Source of the DNA: Myotis daubentonii
Taxonomy: Eukaryota > Chordata > Mammalia > Chiroptera > Vespertilionidae
Direction: 5' to 3'
DNA: 64,000 bases
NCBI RefSeq assembly: GCF_963259705.1
Contig: NC_081853.1
Location: 2,356,001-2,420,000 of the forward strand
Shown: positions 1 through 12,959 of the stretch, piece by piece
Layout of the letters: each line of letters starts with the position of its first letter
How positions within the stretch are numbered: position 1 is the stretch's first letter
Notes under the pieces: generated by a model
Databases searched by the model: none
Told to the model about the DNA's origin: nothing
What the model saw: the letters and a program-made list of their open reading frames with translations, nothing else
Program-made: the position numbers and the translations under genes

Positions 1-794
1 CTGAGGACAGTGGCTCCCAGAAAAGTGGGGACATTTGTTGGGGCCCCAAGCAAGGTCGATCGTGTGGCAGAATCTTCACTTTTGGACGATGAGGGATTTT
101 TCCAAGTGAATGGGCTTTAAAGTTATTAATTTCTCATATGTTCAGCATGTTATGTATGTTAAGTATGGTAAAATGGATATGAACAAAATTAAACTAATAC
201 AATAGCTTACTTTAGAATTAATACCCTAACTCTGTTATTGATGTCACCAGCTATGAGTTCAATTCCATGTCTGCCTTCATCTTCAGCTTTCTAGGTGGTT
301 TGTGGACTCATGAGTGTGCCGATGGGACCTGGGGCAGCGGAGAGTGGGCAGGGCCTATTCATATCTTTCAGGAGTCTCAGTAGTAAAGAAATAAAACAAC
401 AAACAAAAGCAAAAGCTTTTGCCGATTCCCTTAATTGGTTTCTGACTATGAATTTTTCCTAGGAATTTTTAATGGAGTCAGCCATTCTCCATCCTGAAGT
501 CTAGATTTCTGACTAATAACAGGAAGCAGCACTCCAGATGTGAGTCCAGCTCGGGCTCTGAAGGTGGGTGGCTGGGGACCCCAGGTAAGCTGGCTAGCTT
601 CAGCCAGGTCAACGCCGCGTAAGATGCGAAAGATTGTAGGTGGTGGTGAGGTTAAAATAAAGCAACGCCGGTGAAGTGTTTAGCTCAGTACATAGCACAG
701 GAAATCCTTCCAGAAGTGCTGCCCTGCCCACCTCCCCTCCCCAATAAAGAAAACAAATGACCCACATATTGTCAAAATTAAAAAATAAAATGGA
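1..794. other. Unique intergenic sequence, no gene seen
   Basis: AT-rich to mixed-composition sequence with no recognisable exon, RNA gene or complete transposon. No open frame resembles a known protein. The right edge is the 13-bp target-site duplication of the first Ves SINE. Confidence 0.5.
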
Positions 795-1005
795 GCCCTG
801 CCTGGATGGCTCAGTCGGTTGCAGTGTCATCCCATACACCAAAAGGTTGTGGGTTCAATTCCCAGTCAAGGGCACGTACCTGGCTTGTAGGTGTGATCCC
901 CGGCCCTGGTGGGCATGTGCAGGAGACAACTAATCAATGTTTCTCTCTCTCTCTCTCTCTCTCAAATCAATAACTTATATTTGGGTGATGATTAAAAATA
1001 TAAAT
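795..1005 (+). mobile_element. Ves SINE (tRNA-derived), plus strand
   Basis: A tRNA-like head carries a box A (TGGCTCAGTCGG, 807-818) and a box B (GGTTCAATTCC, 852-862), the internal RNA polymerase III promoter. A unique region, a (CT)n tract and an A-rich tail follow. A perfect 13-bp target-site duplication, AAAATAAAATGGA, lies at 782-794 and 1006-1018. This shows L1-type retrotransposition and sets the ends. The order tRNA head, CAATCAATGTTTCTCTC, CT tract, A-rich tail is that of Ves elements of vesper bats. Confidence 0.93.
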
Positions 1006-1164
1006 AAAATAAAATGGAGAACTTAAGGAAATTTTCTCAAATAATATATACTTATCACTAAGTCATATACTTATCACTAATACAAGAATATCTGTTTTTA
1101 TTCTTTCACCCTCTCAGTAAATATCACTTGAGTGACTGTCATGTGTAAGGTACTAGGGACAATC

Positions 1165-1364
1165 TTTTTTTAAAATATATTTTTATTGATTTCAAAGGGA
1201 GAGGTAAAAACATCAATGATGAGAGAGAATCAGTGACCGGTTGCCTTCTGCACACCCCACACTGGGGATTGAGTCTGCAACCGGGCATGTGCCCTGACCG
1301 GGAATTGAACGTGACCTCCTGGTTCATAGGTCTATGCTAACCCCTGAGCCACGCCGACCGGGTG
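1165..1364 (-). mobile_element. Ves SINE, minus strand
   Basis: The element reads on the minus strand: its A-rich tail is the T run at 1165-1190 and the tRNA-like head ends near 1364. GGGAATTGAAC (box B complement) and CTGAGCCACGCCGACCGGG (head) are visible. Short imperfect flanking repeats (GACAATCT / GACAATTTCT) suggest a decayed target-site duplication. Confidence 0.88.
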
Positions 1365-3685
1365 ACAATTTCTTTCTACTCCAGAGATGGGGACATCAAG
1401 TGATGCAGTCATGTCTACTTGTGAAGGTTTTTCCAGCAGGAGAATGTGGCTGGGGCAATGCTGCTACAGCCGACAGGCGCTGAACCTCCAGGTCTCATTC
1501 TAGAGATTTCCAAAAGATTGTTCTAAAACTATACTCTTCTTCATGGACGGCTTCTAACATCCTTTGACTTCGCTCCACATTCCCTACACAATATCCGGGT
1601 CCGGATGACCACACGACTCTGAGCCTTTCCACAGCTACGACTATTTCTAGTCCATCCTGAAGGACGGGGCTCCACAGAAAGCAGTCCTCTGGGTTTTTAG
1701 TCCGAATCTATAAACAACCGGTGTAACCATTTAGCCACCAAAACTCCCATCTGGTTCTGTGCACAACACTCGGCCAGAGCTCGCAGGCTGACACCTGCTG
1801 CGAGGCGGGCTGGCGGGCAGGGCTGCCTCACTCCATCCGTCCGAGGCTCGCGGAGACGCCGGTGTGGGAGGTTATTCCCTCTCCCGGGGGCACTGTCTGG
1901 CGTGTTTCCAGGCTTCGCCGCTGTCCTGGTCCAGGATCAAGAAGGCCTGACGGCATCCCTGCTCCTGGCGGAGATGGTCACCATCCACGCCTGGGGGCGG
2001 CAGAGCCAGCTTGTGGGGGTCCCAGATGGAGTCTGCTGCTGGATATTTGAAAAATCGTCTCTTTTGAATATTAAGCTGAGAAATTTACATTGGAGCAGCG
2101 ATGACAAACCCCCCGGGCTGGGAGGCAGGGCGGCCGCCTGTCCCTGCACCCGTGGGCCGTGCTGCGGAGCCCGCTGCACGCCAAGAGCTCTCCGTGGGAA
2201 CAGCCCGTCCGGACTCCGAGCTGCATGTGTCGGAGCTCTGATTGAGGGGGACAGGAGCAGATACACAAATGCACATGCACCAAAGATGGGGAATGTGGCC
2301 CCAGGCCCGTGCTGAGGGTTGGATTACAGCTAAGAGAACATTTCAGGGGCAGGGACTGGAGCAAGAAGAGCCCTGGGGCAGGGGAGGGAGAGGGTCCAGA
2401 AGATAAGTTTACAGCCCCAGAGGTTGGGGGGGGGGGCAGGGGCTGAGGAGAGAATAGGGAAGCAGACCCCGAACAAACACAACCCACCCTGATGTGTTAG
2501 GAATGTTCAAGTCCCAAATCTGCTGACTGTGGAGACTGATCGCTACAACTGCTGGAAGTGAAGTAGTGAGAAATGAGTCAGTTCAACTGTGACGGGGCAG
2601 GAAGGGCCCGAGAAGTATTTGACATTCAGGTGCCTTTTTAAAAATTGCCTATGTTCCAAACTTCTTATTTTGCATCTGGCCACATGCATATTAATTTTCT
2701 TCCTTTCTCATGAGCCACTGTGTTGTGTACCTGTGGGGAGCGGCTATAGTGTTTGGATAGGTTCAAGCCTCAGACTGATGAGAGGGCACAGTCTTCTCAT
2801 GGCCACGTGCAAGTCCCAGCTTGGAGGGCAGGGCCCTCCCAGCACAATTACAGCCAACAGCTGTAGCTGTAAGCCTGAACCTATGGTCCGAACACGTGGC
2901 CCCACATGTCTGAGTGATGTGGGCTTGATGGAGTTCAGGTGCATGTAGTTGAGTAGATTAGAACAGTGTAAACATCTTGACCACGCCCTTACTTTGCCTC
3001 GTGGAATCTGCTATAAAATAAAGACAGGGCTTATAGTCCGTGGCGCTGTCGCTAGCTCTCCATCAGAGAGGCTCTCCATCAGAGAGGACAGCGTCCCACC
3101 GAGACCCAGATTTCTTCCCTTGACTGTCTTTTCTCCATCCTTCACCGCCCCCTCTCAGGGTCACCGACCCTGGCTGAGCTGGCGCAGCACATAAGGCGCC
3201 CATGTGGGGCTGAGTATCTTCTTTATGGAGGGAAGGGGGGCGTTGTTGATGGAGCACAATGGTGCCCTCCCTTGCTTGCATCAAGAGCTCAAACTTTCCA
3301 TCTGGACCCATGGGAGCGATGGGAGAGCCCAGGGCCTGGAAGGGAGGTGGGCGGGCGCGAACCAAGACTTCCTGGGCGTGGCTCCCGGAGCTCCCTGCTG
3401 AGGTCTGCCTGGGAGGGGGGCTGGGGCTGCGGCAGCCCGCTCCCTCCCAGACCACCAGGGTGTCCACCTCATGAGCCCACTCCCTTCCCACTGCCTCCCA
3501 AAGCAAGCCCGGAATCAGGCCACCTTCCTTTTGTGCCTGTCGAGTAGCGGGCAGCGCAGCACAGGAGGGAATCGCACTCAGACCCGTTCGCTCTGGACTT
3601 TAACTTTGTGGGAGCAGAGGGGGAAACGCCCTCAGGCCTTCAAGCGTGGCAGCCAGGCTTCGGAAGCAGCTTCTCCAGGGAACCA
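1365..3685. other. Intergenic sequence, no gene seen
   Basis: Moderately GC-rich sequence with overlapping short open frames on both strands, none resembling a known protein and none with convincing splice structure. A short G run occurs near 2427. No recognisable young repeat. Confidence 0.45.
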
Positions 3686-3789
3686 GATCCGGCAGGCCCT
3701 GGGGCACATTCTGGAACCTTCTGATCCGGCAGGCCCTGGGGCACATTCTGGAACCTTCTGATCCAACAGGCCCTGGGCACATTCGCACA
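3686..3789. repeat. 37-bp minisatellite, about 2.8 copies
   Basis: Units at 3686-3722 and 3723-3759 are identical 37-mers starting GATCCGGCAGGCCCTGGGG. A third, diverged and partial unit starts at 3760. Short open frames across it are a consequence of the repetition. Confidence 0.9.
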
Positions 3790-4645
3790 GTCAGACTGAG
3801 AGGTGGGGTGGCGTTTCCTGCGTCGCGTAGGCCCAGCACTTGGAGGGTGTCCTGCAGACGCAGAGGGAGGCGTGATGCTCAGGAGACACAGAGCTGGAAA
3901 CTCCGGGCCGCAAACCACCACTCAGAGCAGACCCTCCCGGTGGCCAGGCTGCCGCCTAGAAGTCGGTGGCGCAGGCGGTGATGTTGCCGGAGGAGAAGGC
4001 TGCCATTAAAACCTCTCCTCTGAGTCTCTAAGGTTGGCGTGGCCGCCCACATGCGGTCTGCACTCTCTGGCCGTCAGCTGACCCCCTTGAAGCAGCTTTC
4101 TTGTCTGCAGACCTCGCTTTTGTCACTTGTATCCGGTGTGACTAATGACAGAGAACCATTTCTTTAAAACGCTAAAGTGACAGCCCGGAACTTTCCCAGC
4201 CATAAAGGGTGGCCGTGCGGGCCATCAGATGGCGCCCCCTCCCTGCAGGGCTGGAGGGTGAGAAGTAAGCCTGTGCGTGCGGAGCAGGGCCTCCCGCAGC
4301 TGCACCCAGGCGCATGCTGAGCGCCTGTGACATGGCCTTGGACTCGAATCAGCGAGGCGCTCTCCAGGAGTTCAGTGCGGACAGGCCCTTCTGCATTTTC
4401 AGAGAAAATGAACTCAAATGTAACCTGAAGTAAAATGTTTTAAAAATAAAGAGAGAAATTAGACCGAAGCCACAAGTGCAGAAATGGAGAGGGGACGGCC
4501 ACACTGGCTTCTGTCTCAGGGACAGAATAACAGGCGCGTGGAGACGGTCCATGGCAGGAGCTGGGACGGCGCGGGCTCGGCCACGGTGCCCACACCGCTG
4601 CCCTGTCCTCACAGCGGGCAGTAGGGACCAACGTATCTGCCATAT
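3790..4645. other. Intergenic sequence, no gene seen
   Basis: GC-moderate sequence without a recognisable repeat or exon. Confidence 0.4.
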
Positions 4646-4649
4646 CCAT

Positions 4650-4700
4650 GCAAATTTTTTTTTTTAATTTGAGGTATAATTGACATGTTGTTGCTGCCTG
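4650..4700 (-). repeat. Fragment of an old L1 3' end
   Basis: A T run followed by AATTTGAGGTATAATTGACA matches the reverse complement of an L1M-type 3' terminus. The same motif appears at 15726-15746. Confidence 0.5.
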
Positions 4701-4743
4701 TGTGTGTGTTGCCAAAGCGGCCCTGGCTCAGAGGCAGTCCCTT

Positions 4744-4988
4744 GGGGTAGCTGAATGGATAAGAAAACATGAACCATATATATGCTGTTTACAAGAGACC
4801 CACTTCATCACAAAATGAGAGTGAAGGGATGGCAAAAATTCCCAATCAAATGAAAAAGAAAAAGAAAGCTGGGTAGCAATAGTGATATCTGACAAAATAG
4901 ACTTCAAAAGGAAGGCCATGCCAAGAGACAATAAAGGTCACTACATAATACTGAAGGGAACAGTCCGACAAGAGGCTATCACCCAGGA
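4744..4988 (+). mobile_element. Old L1 ORF2 endonuclease-region fragment (plus strand)
   Basis: The sequence encodes a decayed stretch of the L1 ORF2 endonuclease domain: translation includes residues like ETHFITK, then ISDKIDFKRKAMPRDNKGHYII. It is the inverted counterpart of the segment at 5637-5896, so the two form an imperfect inverted repeat. It lacks a roughly 15-bp piece present in the other arm. Confidence 0.8.
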
Positions 4989-5089
4989 GGGGGGGAAACC
5001 TCTGGCAAGGTTTCTGCGAGGCTCTGCGGCTCAGGCACAAGTGGAAGCAGCAGCTCCCCAGCATGTTCTCTGGCCTCATAGGCGCCCAC

Positions 5090-5300
5090 CCACCACCTTT
5101 TTTTTTGTTTTTTTTTAATCAGAGTTTCTTGGAGACCTTAGGTTATGGAAGTACAAGCCGTTGTTGTCTTGGACTTGGCATGAAGGCGGGTACATGTTTT
5201 CTCTGCCTGGCCAGCAGGTGTGCAGGCCTGTTCAATACCAACACTCCATGGGAGGTGCCAGATGCGGGGGCCACTGTGATCCCAGAAGATGCTTGATATG
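5090..5300 (-). other. Non-L1 segment with a T-rich edge between inverted L1 arms
   Basis: On the minus strand this reads as about 180 bases ending in a run of A (T-rich at 5098-5117). It could be a retroposed fragment. I do not recognise a protein in any frame, and it does not match the flanking L1. Confidence 0.3.
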
Positions 5301-8250
5301 ATTCAGTCTTCTTGAACTTGTAGAGACTTGCTTTGTGTCCTAACATGTGGTCTCTTTGAGAATTTCCCATGTACACTTGAGAAGAATGTATATTCTGCAG
5401 CTTGGGGTGAAATGTTCTATAAATGTCAATTAAATCCATCTGATCCATTGTGTCCTTTAGAGTCATTGTTTCCTAGTTGATTTTTTTGTCTGAAGATCTA
5501 TCCAGTGAAATCAATGGGTATTATGGCCCCGTACAATGACTGTATTGCTGTTGGCTTCTCCCTTAAATTCTATGAAGAGGTGAATATATATATATATATA
5601 TATTAAGGTGCTCTTATATTGGGTGCATATATGTCTACCAGGGTTATATCCTCTTGTTGGACTGTTCCCTTTAGCATTATGTAGTGACCTTTATTGTCTC
5701 TTGGCATGGCCTTCATTTTGAAGTCTATTTTGTCAGATATCACTATTGCTACCCCAGCTTTCTTTTTCTTTTTCATTTGATTGGGAATTTTTTTCCATCC
5801 CTTCACTCTCATTTTGTGAGAGTCTTTTGTGATGAAGTGTGTCTCTTGTAAACAGCATATATATGGTTCATGTTTTCTTATCCATTCAGTTACCCCATGT
5901 CTTTGATTGGAGCATTTAATCCACTTACATTTAAGGTTATTATCAATAGGTACTTATTTATTGCCATTTTATTCTTTATGCCTCTCTCTCTCTCTCTCAA
6001 TTTGTTCTTCTTATTACAGCAGCCCCTTTGACATTTGTTGCAGTGCTGTTTTGGTGGTGAAAAACTGCTTTAGCCTTTTTGTGTGTGTCTGGGAACCTCT
6101 TTCACCATCTATTTGGAATGATAGCCTTGCTGGATAGAGAAATCTTGTTCTCAGATCCTTGCTATTAATTACCTTGAATACTTCATGCCATTACCTCTGG
6201 CCTGTAGAGTTTCTGATGAGAAATCAGCAGACAGCATTATGGAGCTCCTTTGCAGGTAACAAATTGCTTTTCTTTGCTGCCTTTAAGATTCTCTCTTTGT
6301 CCTTAATATTTGGCATTTAATAATGATGTGTCTGTGCATGGGCCTCTTTGGGTTCTTCTTGCTTGGGACTCTCTGTGCCTCCTGAACTTGTGTGACTTTA
6401 TTCTTCACCAGGTTATGGAAGTTTTCTGCAATTGTTTCTTCAAATAGGCTCTCTATTCCTTGCTCACTTTCTTCTAATTCTGGTACTTCTATGATGTGGA
6501 TATTGTTACATTTCATGTTGTCCTACAGCTTCCTAAAACTGTCCTCTTGTTTATTGTGTTATTGTTGTTTTTTTCTTCTTGGTCCTCTGAGAGACTTTTT
6601 TCTACTCTGTCTTCTAATTCACTGATCTGATCCTCAGCTTCTTCTAATCTGCTGTTTATTCCTCCCAGTGTATTCTTTATTTCTGCTATGTCATTATTCA
6701 TTTCCAAATGGTTGTTTTTTATAGTTTCTATATTTTTTCTCATGTTGTTGAGCATCCTTATAACTGGAAGTTTATATCTGATAAATTGCTATCTCCATTT
6801 AATTTAGTTCTTCTCCTAGATAATTCTTTTGTTCTTTCCTTTGGGGCTTGTTTCTTTGCCTCCCCATTTGGCTGCCTGTTTGTGTTGTTTCTATGTATTA
6901 CGTAGACCTGCTATGACTTTCAGTCTTGGTAGGGCGGCCTTATGTAGTGGGTGACCTGTGGGAGCCAGTGGTGCAGTCTCCCTGATCACCAGACCTGGGC
7001 ACTCTAATAATGTCCCTTGTGTGGATTATATGGGCCCGCCTGTTATAATTGAGTCTTGATTGCTATTGGCTCATTCGTGTGTGGGCTTGACCCTCAAGCT
7101 GGCTGACAGTTTGGCTCAGTCCCTAACACAGCTGCGTCTGCTGTGCAGTTGGTTATCATAGGAAGCAGAATTTTTCTCTGGAGGTTTTGGAACCTGCCAA
7201 TATCTTCCTGTGGATATATTGCTTCTGGAGCTTATTGGATCCTGCTTTGTTGTTGTCTGAAGCTGGCCTCTGGGTTTATTGGTTTGGGGCCTCTTCAGAG
7301 GGTCTCTGGTGCAGAGCCTGTTTGTGACTGGCCCTGAGTGCCTTGTTTGGAGCTATCAGTGAGCCACAGCTTGTGGCTCCTCTGCTGGGGTTGGATGCAC
7401 GTGGGAAGGACCAAGCTGTGCACCAAGGTCTGCTTTTCCTCACCCAGCGTCAGGTGGCAGGTCAGGCAAAGACTCAGAGCACCCAGAGATCCGCCTCTGC
7501 CTGCAGGCTGATTGTTGGGCTCAGTCACTTAACGGGCCTCAGACTGTAGAGCGCCAGCTCTGCTGGGCATAAATTCCACAGTGTAGGGCTAGAGGGGTGG
7601 GGCAATTCCCCCCCAGGCAAAAGCTGCACTGATGGGAGAGCGCTGCCTGAAAAAGATGGTGTCTGCCATGTGGGAGAATGACTTGGCACATGAATATTGA
7701 AGTTGTTCTCCCTGCTGTCTCCCTGCTGAGCTCCTCTGCTGAGCTCACACAGCTCTAGTCCACTCTGCCCTTCCACTGCTGGAGCCCAAGGTAAGTGGCT
7801 GCAAACAAAATTTAGTACGATGGCTCTTTAAGGGGGTATCTGCATATCTAGCCATCTGTCCCTGCCAGACAGAAACCCCAGTGCTTTTCACAGCCAGATG
7901 TTATGTGGGCACCTTTCCCAGTTCTGCTGCTCTTGTCTAGGGAGCCCAATTTGGGGTTTAGACCCCAGACTCCTCAGAGGAACCCCTGCAGCTGAGATAT
8001 CCCTCTGGAACTTCAGCTGCTGCCTGTGGGAGCCCAGCCAGCCTTTTCATGCCTCTACACTTCCTGCCAGTCTCAATGTGGTCTCTCTATGTCCTTGGTT
8101 ATAAGGGTTATTTCCAGCTAGTCTTCAGTTGGTTATTTGGGATGATTTTTCTATATTGTAGTTGTAATTCCAGTTTGGTCCTGGGAGAAGGTCAGTGTAG
8201 CTTCCACTTAATCTACCACAATACCATCTCCAACATTATTTTACATTAGG
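5301..8250 (-). mobile_element. Old L1, 5' part (5'UTR, ORF1, start of ORF2), minus strand
   Basis: Reading the minus strand from about 8250 down, there is a roughly 1.3-kb 5' region, then ORF1 remnants, then the endonuclease part of ORF2. ORF1 pieces are at 6513-6755 (coiled-coil, with INSRLEEAEDQISELE) and 6283-6516 (RRM part, with IHIIEVPE). The ORF2 start includes 5603-5812 (AGVAIVISDKIDF..NIYAPN-like). Frames are broken by stops and shifts. The rest of ORF2 and the 3' end are missing. An (AT)n tract at 5587-5602 interrupts the ORF2 part. Confidence 0.85.
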
Positions 8251-8622
8251 CAGAGAAAGAGCCATTGCTGAGCCCTCTTCTTTCCTCTTCCTCCTACTCT
8301 GGGCTTCTTCCTCAGGCAAAGAGGCTTTAGAAGTCAAAGCTCCGCAAAGTGACCTTCCCTCCAGCACTCACCTTCACAAGTGCATACTGATTGCTGTCAT
8401 TTCCATTCTGGTTTTGATGCATCCCTACTCAGCTTTGACACCCATGGCCAGTATTTGACTATACACTGAATACAACAAAATTACCCACTTTGTCTGCACC
8501 TTGCATTATTCCTGTTATTCTGCTCATTAGCTATTGAGGCCTCAGATCTCAGACCACTCTTCTGCTCCACTCCTATCTTCTCCTTTCTTGTACCTACCCA
8601 TTTCTCCACAGAGCCACACTAA
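8251..8622. other. Intergenic sequence, no gene seen
   Basis: No recognisable coding or repeat sequence between the old L1 5' end and the first LTR. Confidence 0.4.
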
Positions 8623-9058
8623 TGCCGGTGGTCTTAATCCAGCATCTAGAAGGGTTCAGGAATCTTGAGAAGCACTGTGTGTAAATTAATCAAGAGTCCA
8701 GAGACAAAACATAATTTTAAAAGGCATTTGGGGGGCCAGAGGAGCTTGGCTAAAGAAACCAAGTTCTCCTTGTTTCAGGACCCCTTGCTTTTTATTCACA
8801 CAAATTGTCTCAAGGCTAGGTAGATATACACATCAAAGGGTAGGGTTAGGTATACAGAATCCATTGTCAGATTGGGGAAAAACTGCCTACAGTTGTTCAG
8901 GTGTTTGGCCAGTAGGAAGCAATAACATGTAGATTAAGATTCCCTTAGCTGTCTGGCAGTAAGCAATCATTTATTGCATCCTTTTCAGGTTTGGGGAAAT
9001 GCCCTCAACCATCTCCAGATTTTCAGCCCTGCTGACATGCTGGAATTGGCTTCTGGCA
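8623..9058 (-). repeat. 3' LTR of the LTR element
   Basis: A 436-bp LTR, direct repeat of 15139-15670. On the minus strand a polyadenylation signal AATAAA lies in GTGTGAATAAAAAGC (near 8788-8802), consistent with an R region. Confidence 0.78.
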
Positions 9059-11129
9059 TCTCACCCTTTTTTATTTTATAAATTTAACAAGAATGTATGT
9101 TTTAAGATTTTTAAATTCAATGGAAAGGATAGAGTTCTATCAAGTCCCTTTAAATTGCTGCCAGGCATTAAAGGAATCAGCCTGCAGTACGTTTCTTTCT
9201 GGGCCAACAGTTCTTTGAGTCCCAATTTCAATATCCAACAGTTCCTTATATGTACATGCCAGCAATGATATGTCCGTTCTGGATGGTGGACTAACAGTGA
9301 CAATGCAGATCCAACCTTCTCTGGTTTGGTCCTGGGCAACCTGCAGCAATGCACAGCTGCTGACTACTAGTATGGCAAGGCATTCACCATCTTCATTTCT
9401 GGACTGTTTCTCCTCTTGTGTTGGGGGCCACTGCTATTTTTTGGCTGGAGCAATCTGGTCAGTTCCTCTCTGGGATCCATTGTTGTAGGAATCCACATGG
9501 GCTTGCAGGAATTTTCTGGAAATATACAAATATATTCTCGACCAAATGTTAATAAAGGACTCCTCTATAATTTAGAGTTGGGATCCTTTCTTTTTTGCCT
9601 AAATGATTTTCCTTTGGCTTATTTTGACACCATGTGTGTCTTCATGGGTGTCTTGCCATTAGAATTACAAATAAAAATTAATTTTAAAGGAAAAATTTAA
9701 AGCAATTAAGACTTGATGTAATTTTCTAACAGGATATTTTCTTACAGGGGATTATTCCACTATCCGCCCCCCCCCCCCCCCCCGCTCCCCCACACCATTT
9801 TTGATTTAAATAATATTAAGAGGTTTTTGGAAATTTTACAATGCAGCCTTGATAACTTTTACTTTTTCTGCACAGAAATATGACTGCTCTGAATTCATTG
9901 CATGTTAAGCAGTTTTTACATGAAATGAGCCATCAATAAAAATTAGTTAATGCTTCAGGAACACTTTCTTGCCCAGTACAATTAAGTTTTCTTGAATATT
10001 CACTTATTTCAATTAGCCAATTTAAATTAATCTGAAATAAGGTTTATTTTTTAACTTTACTTGTCCTAAGTTTTAGACAGTAAATGACATTAATTAAATT
10101 TCTGCTATTAGTCTTTGAGTAACTTTACATAAGCTTTGTCAGGGAGGCAAAAATACAAATTATTTACTTTTCCTTTTGAGGCCTAATATATTGATTTTTA
10201 ATTACAGATTTCAGATATTTGAAGGAAACCTCTTCTTATTTCCTCCAAGAATAATTGTTAAGCCACATTTAGAGTTTCATTTAAAAAGTATTTTTGTCTT
10301 TCTTTTTTACACCAAGCAACAAATGTAACAAACATGGTTGTTTTTTGAGATTAAAACAAATACTGCCACAAAGCCATATATTTCAAGTGATTTTTCATTT
10401 ATGGTGACTGTAATTATTGTCGGATTTAGTACTTTAACAACAATCTTTAGTTTACCCTGTAAATATTAGCAGAAGAGATTTCAAAAATTTTTTAAATTTC
10501 TCCTTTTTATTAAACTTAGGATTATATTTTTAAAGAACATCCCCTTTGGCTTATTTGCATATACAGAGGGATTATGGGAAACCTTAGTAATTTACTTAGA
10601 AGACTTTAGTAGGATTCAACTGTTTATAAAAAATATTGGCTTCTCATATAACTTAATTTATATGAGACCTTGATTATATTTTAAAAGCTAATTTGTTTAA
10701 GTAATTAAAGTAGGCATCTTTATTAAAAAGCAAAGCAAGTAAATTTAGTTAACATATACATTTGATTCACAAGGCACAAACGCTGCCCCACCTCCAGCCT
10801 ATTTAAAATGCAGGCGGCTAGGGGCTTTTTGTCTTTTAAATTTCCATTGCTGAAAAATCTGGCTGTATTTAAGAAATATATTGTTACTTTATTTTGCCCT
10901 TCTTAGAGATCAAAACCTGCATAACATTTAAAATATATGTATATAAATAAAATATAGTTATTATTTTTTTTTATTAAAGCTTTCCATGTGATCTCAAGTA
11001 TATTAGATTGGCTAAATTCAAAAATACTTCCTTTAAGAAGAGAGAACCAATTCTTTGAATCACTGCGGGCCCTTGGAGTTTTCCAAAAATCATCGCTTGG
11101 TTATAGCCCTGAAATTTAACTTGGAAAGA

Positions 11130-11193
<64 letters not shown>

Positions 11194-12169
11194 TTAAAGG
11201 TTATATACCTTTTATAATTATCTTAAAAGATATTAATTAAATTTAAACTGGTTTTTGTATTAAAAAATTTCAGTTGGGATCACAGACTTAATCCTTCTTT
11301 TTTAATTAGACCAATACAATATTATACTTTAGGTTGAAATTTTACCACATTTGGCATATTAATAATTTTAAACTATTAATTTCTTTAGAGAAAATACAAG
11401 AATTATTATCTCAAAAATAAATTTTTATATTTTGTTACTACAACTATATGATTTCTTCTAACTTAATTTGAACCTTAACTTTTTAGCTGGCAAGTCAAAT
11501 ATTTAGCATTTCTCAGATTAGTAACACCTTTATATTTTTAAGAATAAATTTCAAAAATACAAGACATAATTAATAGATTCAATTCTATCCTGTAGATTTT
11601 TCATGAGGCAAATTTAAATGAACATTTCAGTATCTTATCATTTCAAAAATACCTAGATATATAATTTTATTATTTATTTAATTTAGCAAACCTAAAGTTT
11701 TAAGCTGCCAAACAAGTTTGGAGGAAGTTTGTAGCCATACAAATGCAAATTAGTTACATTCTTTCTGCTGGAAATGTGACCAGCCCCAAGGAGGGGAAGC
11801 CGGGAAGCAAGCTTGTCTTTAGAAGTTGCTGCTGGTGGGAACTTTGATTTACCTGCCTAATTTAAAATGACCACATTTTTTCTTTAAGAGGTGGCTGCCA
11901 CGGGAAAAACTGTTTTTGGCTGGCAAGGGCCTAGCCACTTGACTTTAAAACTACCATATTTTTTTCTGCTGGGGGAAGTCCAGAAGCAAACTTGTAGCTA
12001 TTCAAATGCAAAATTGCTATCTTCTTCCTGCTGGTTACTTGCCACCTGGTGGGAAATTTTAAAAGAGACACATTTATTCTTTAGAGATTGCCTTGGGAAG
12101 CAAGCCTTCTTAATTAACAAAGGGTGTAGCCAGTCTTCACCTGGGCTACCTAGATTTTTATAATTAAGA
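9059..12169 (-). other. AT-rich interior of the LTR element (3' portion)
   Basis: There are no recognisable retroviral proteins; open frames are short and scattered on both strands. It contains a pure C run near 9768-9783 and a long (AT)n tract at about 11134-11190. Its status as element interior follows from the flanking LTRs and the polypurine tract. Confidence 0.6.
11134..11190. repeat. (AT)n microsatellite
   Basis: An uninterrupted alternating AT tract of roughly 57 bp within the AT-rich LTR-element interior. Confidence 0.95.
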
Positions 12170-12512
12170 CTAGAGGCCCAGTACACAAAAATTTGTGCAC
12201 TGGAGGGGGGTCCCTTAGCCCAGCTTGCCCCCTATCACATACTGGGAGCCCTCAGGGGATGTCCTACTCCCTGCTCCCTGCTCCCCTTGGGGAGCGGGCC
12301 TAAGCCGCAGTCTGGCCTCCCTTTGTGGGAGGCGACCGGGCTGATCAGGGGAAGGCACCAGCCCCATCACCCCGCTGCTGCAGCCACTGCCAGTCACGGC
12401 AGCCACCAAGGTGTTTTCATCAACACGGACTCCAGTCCCTTCACCATGAAAAAAATGAGAACTTTCTTTAGGCATTTTCAAGATGTGTCTTTCATAGGAT
12501 ATGACATTTCTT

Positions 12513-12769
12513 CCTTTCTTTCTTTTTTTATCCTCACCTGAGGATATGTTTCCATTGATTTTTAGAGAATGTGGAAGAGAAAGAGAAAGACAGAGAGAAA
12601 CATCAAAGTGAGAGGAACACTTTGATTGGTTGCCACCTGCATGAGCCCTGACCTGGACCAGGGCCAGGGAGGAGCCTGCAACCTAGGTACATGCCCTTAG
12701 TCAGAATTGAACCAAGACCCAGCAGTGGGCAGACTGAGGCATTATCCACTGAGCCAAACCAGCTAGGAC
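12513..12769 (-). mobile_element. Ves SINE nested in the Helitron, minus strand
   Basis: The minus-strand tRNA-like head ends near 12769 (GAGCCAAACCAGCTAGG) and the T-rich tail is on the left. A perfect 17-bp target-site duplication, AGGATATGACATTTCTT, lies at 12496-12512 and 12770-12786, so the insertion post-dates the Helitron. Confidence 0.93.
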
Positions 12770-12959
12770 AGGATATGACATTTCTTAACCCTCCAGCAGC
12801 AGACCTTCCTTTTTTTTCTCCAGGAGTGTGGTAAAAAACCCTAGATCACCTATTTGGATTCTTATTACCCAAGTTACTAAGAATATTACCAGTGGCATAC
12901 AGGGAGCTTAACCAATGAGCAGTCAGAAAAGGTGTTTCCTCTGTAGTTCACACCAATTG

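Noticed and set aside
795..1005. Possible tRNA gene (box A and box B present)
   Set aside because: The head is part of a Ves SINE with an A-rich tail and target-site duplication, and does not close a proper cloverleaf by eye.
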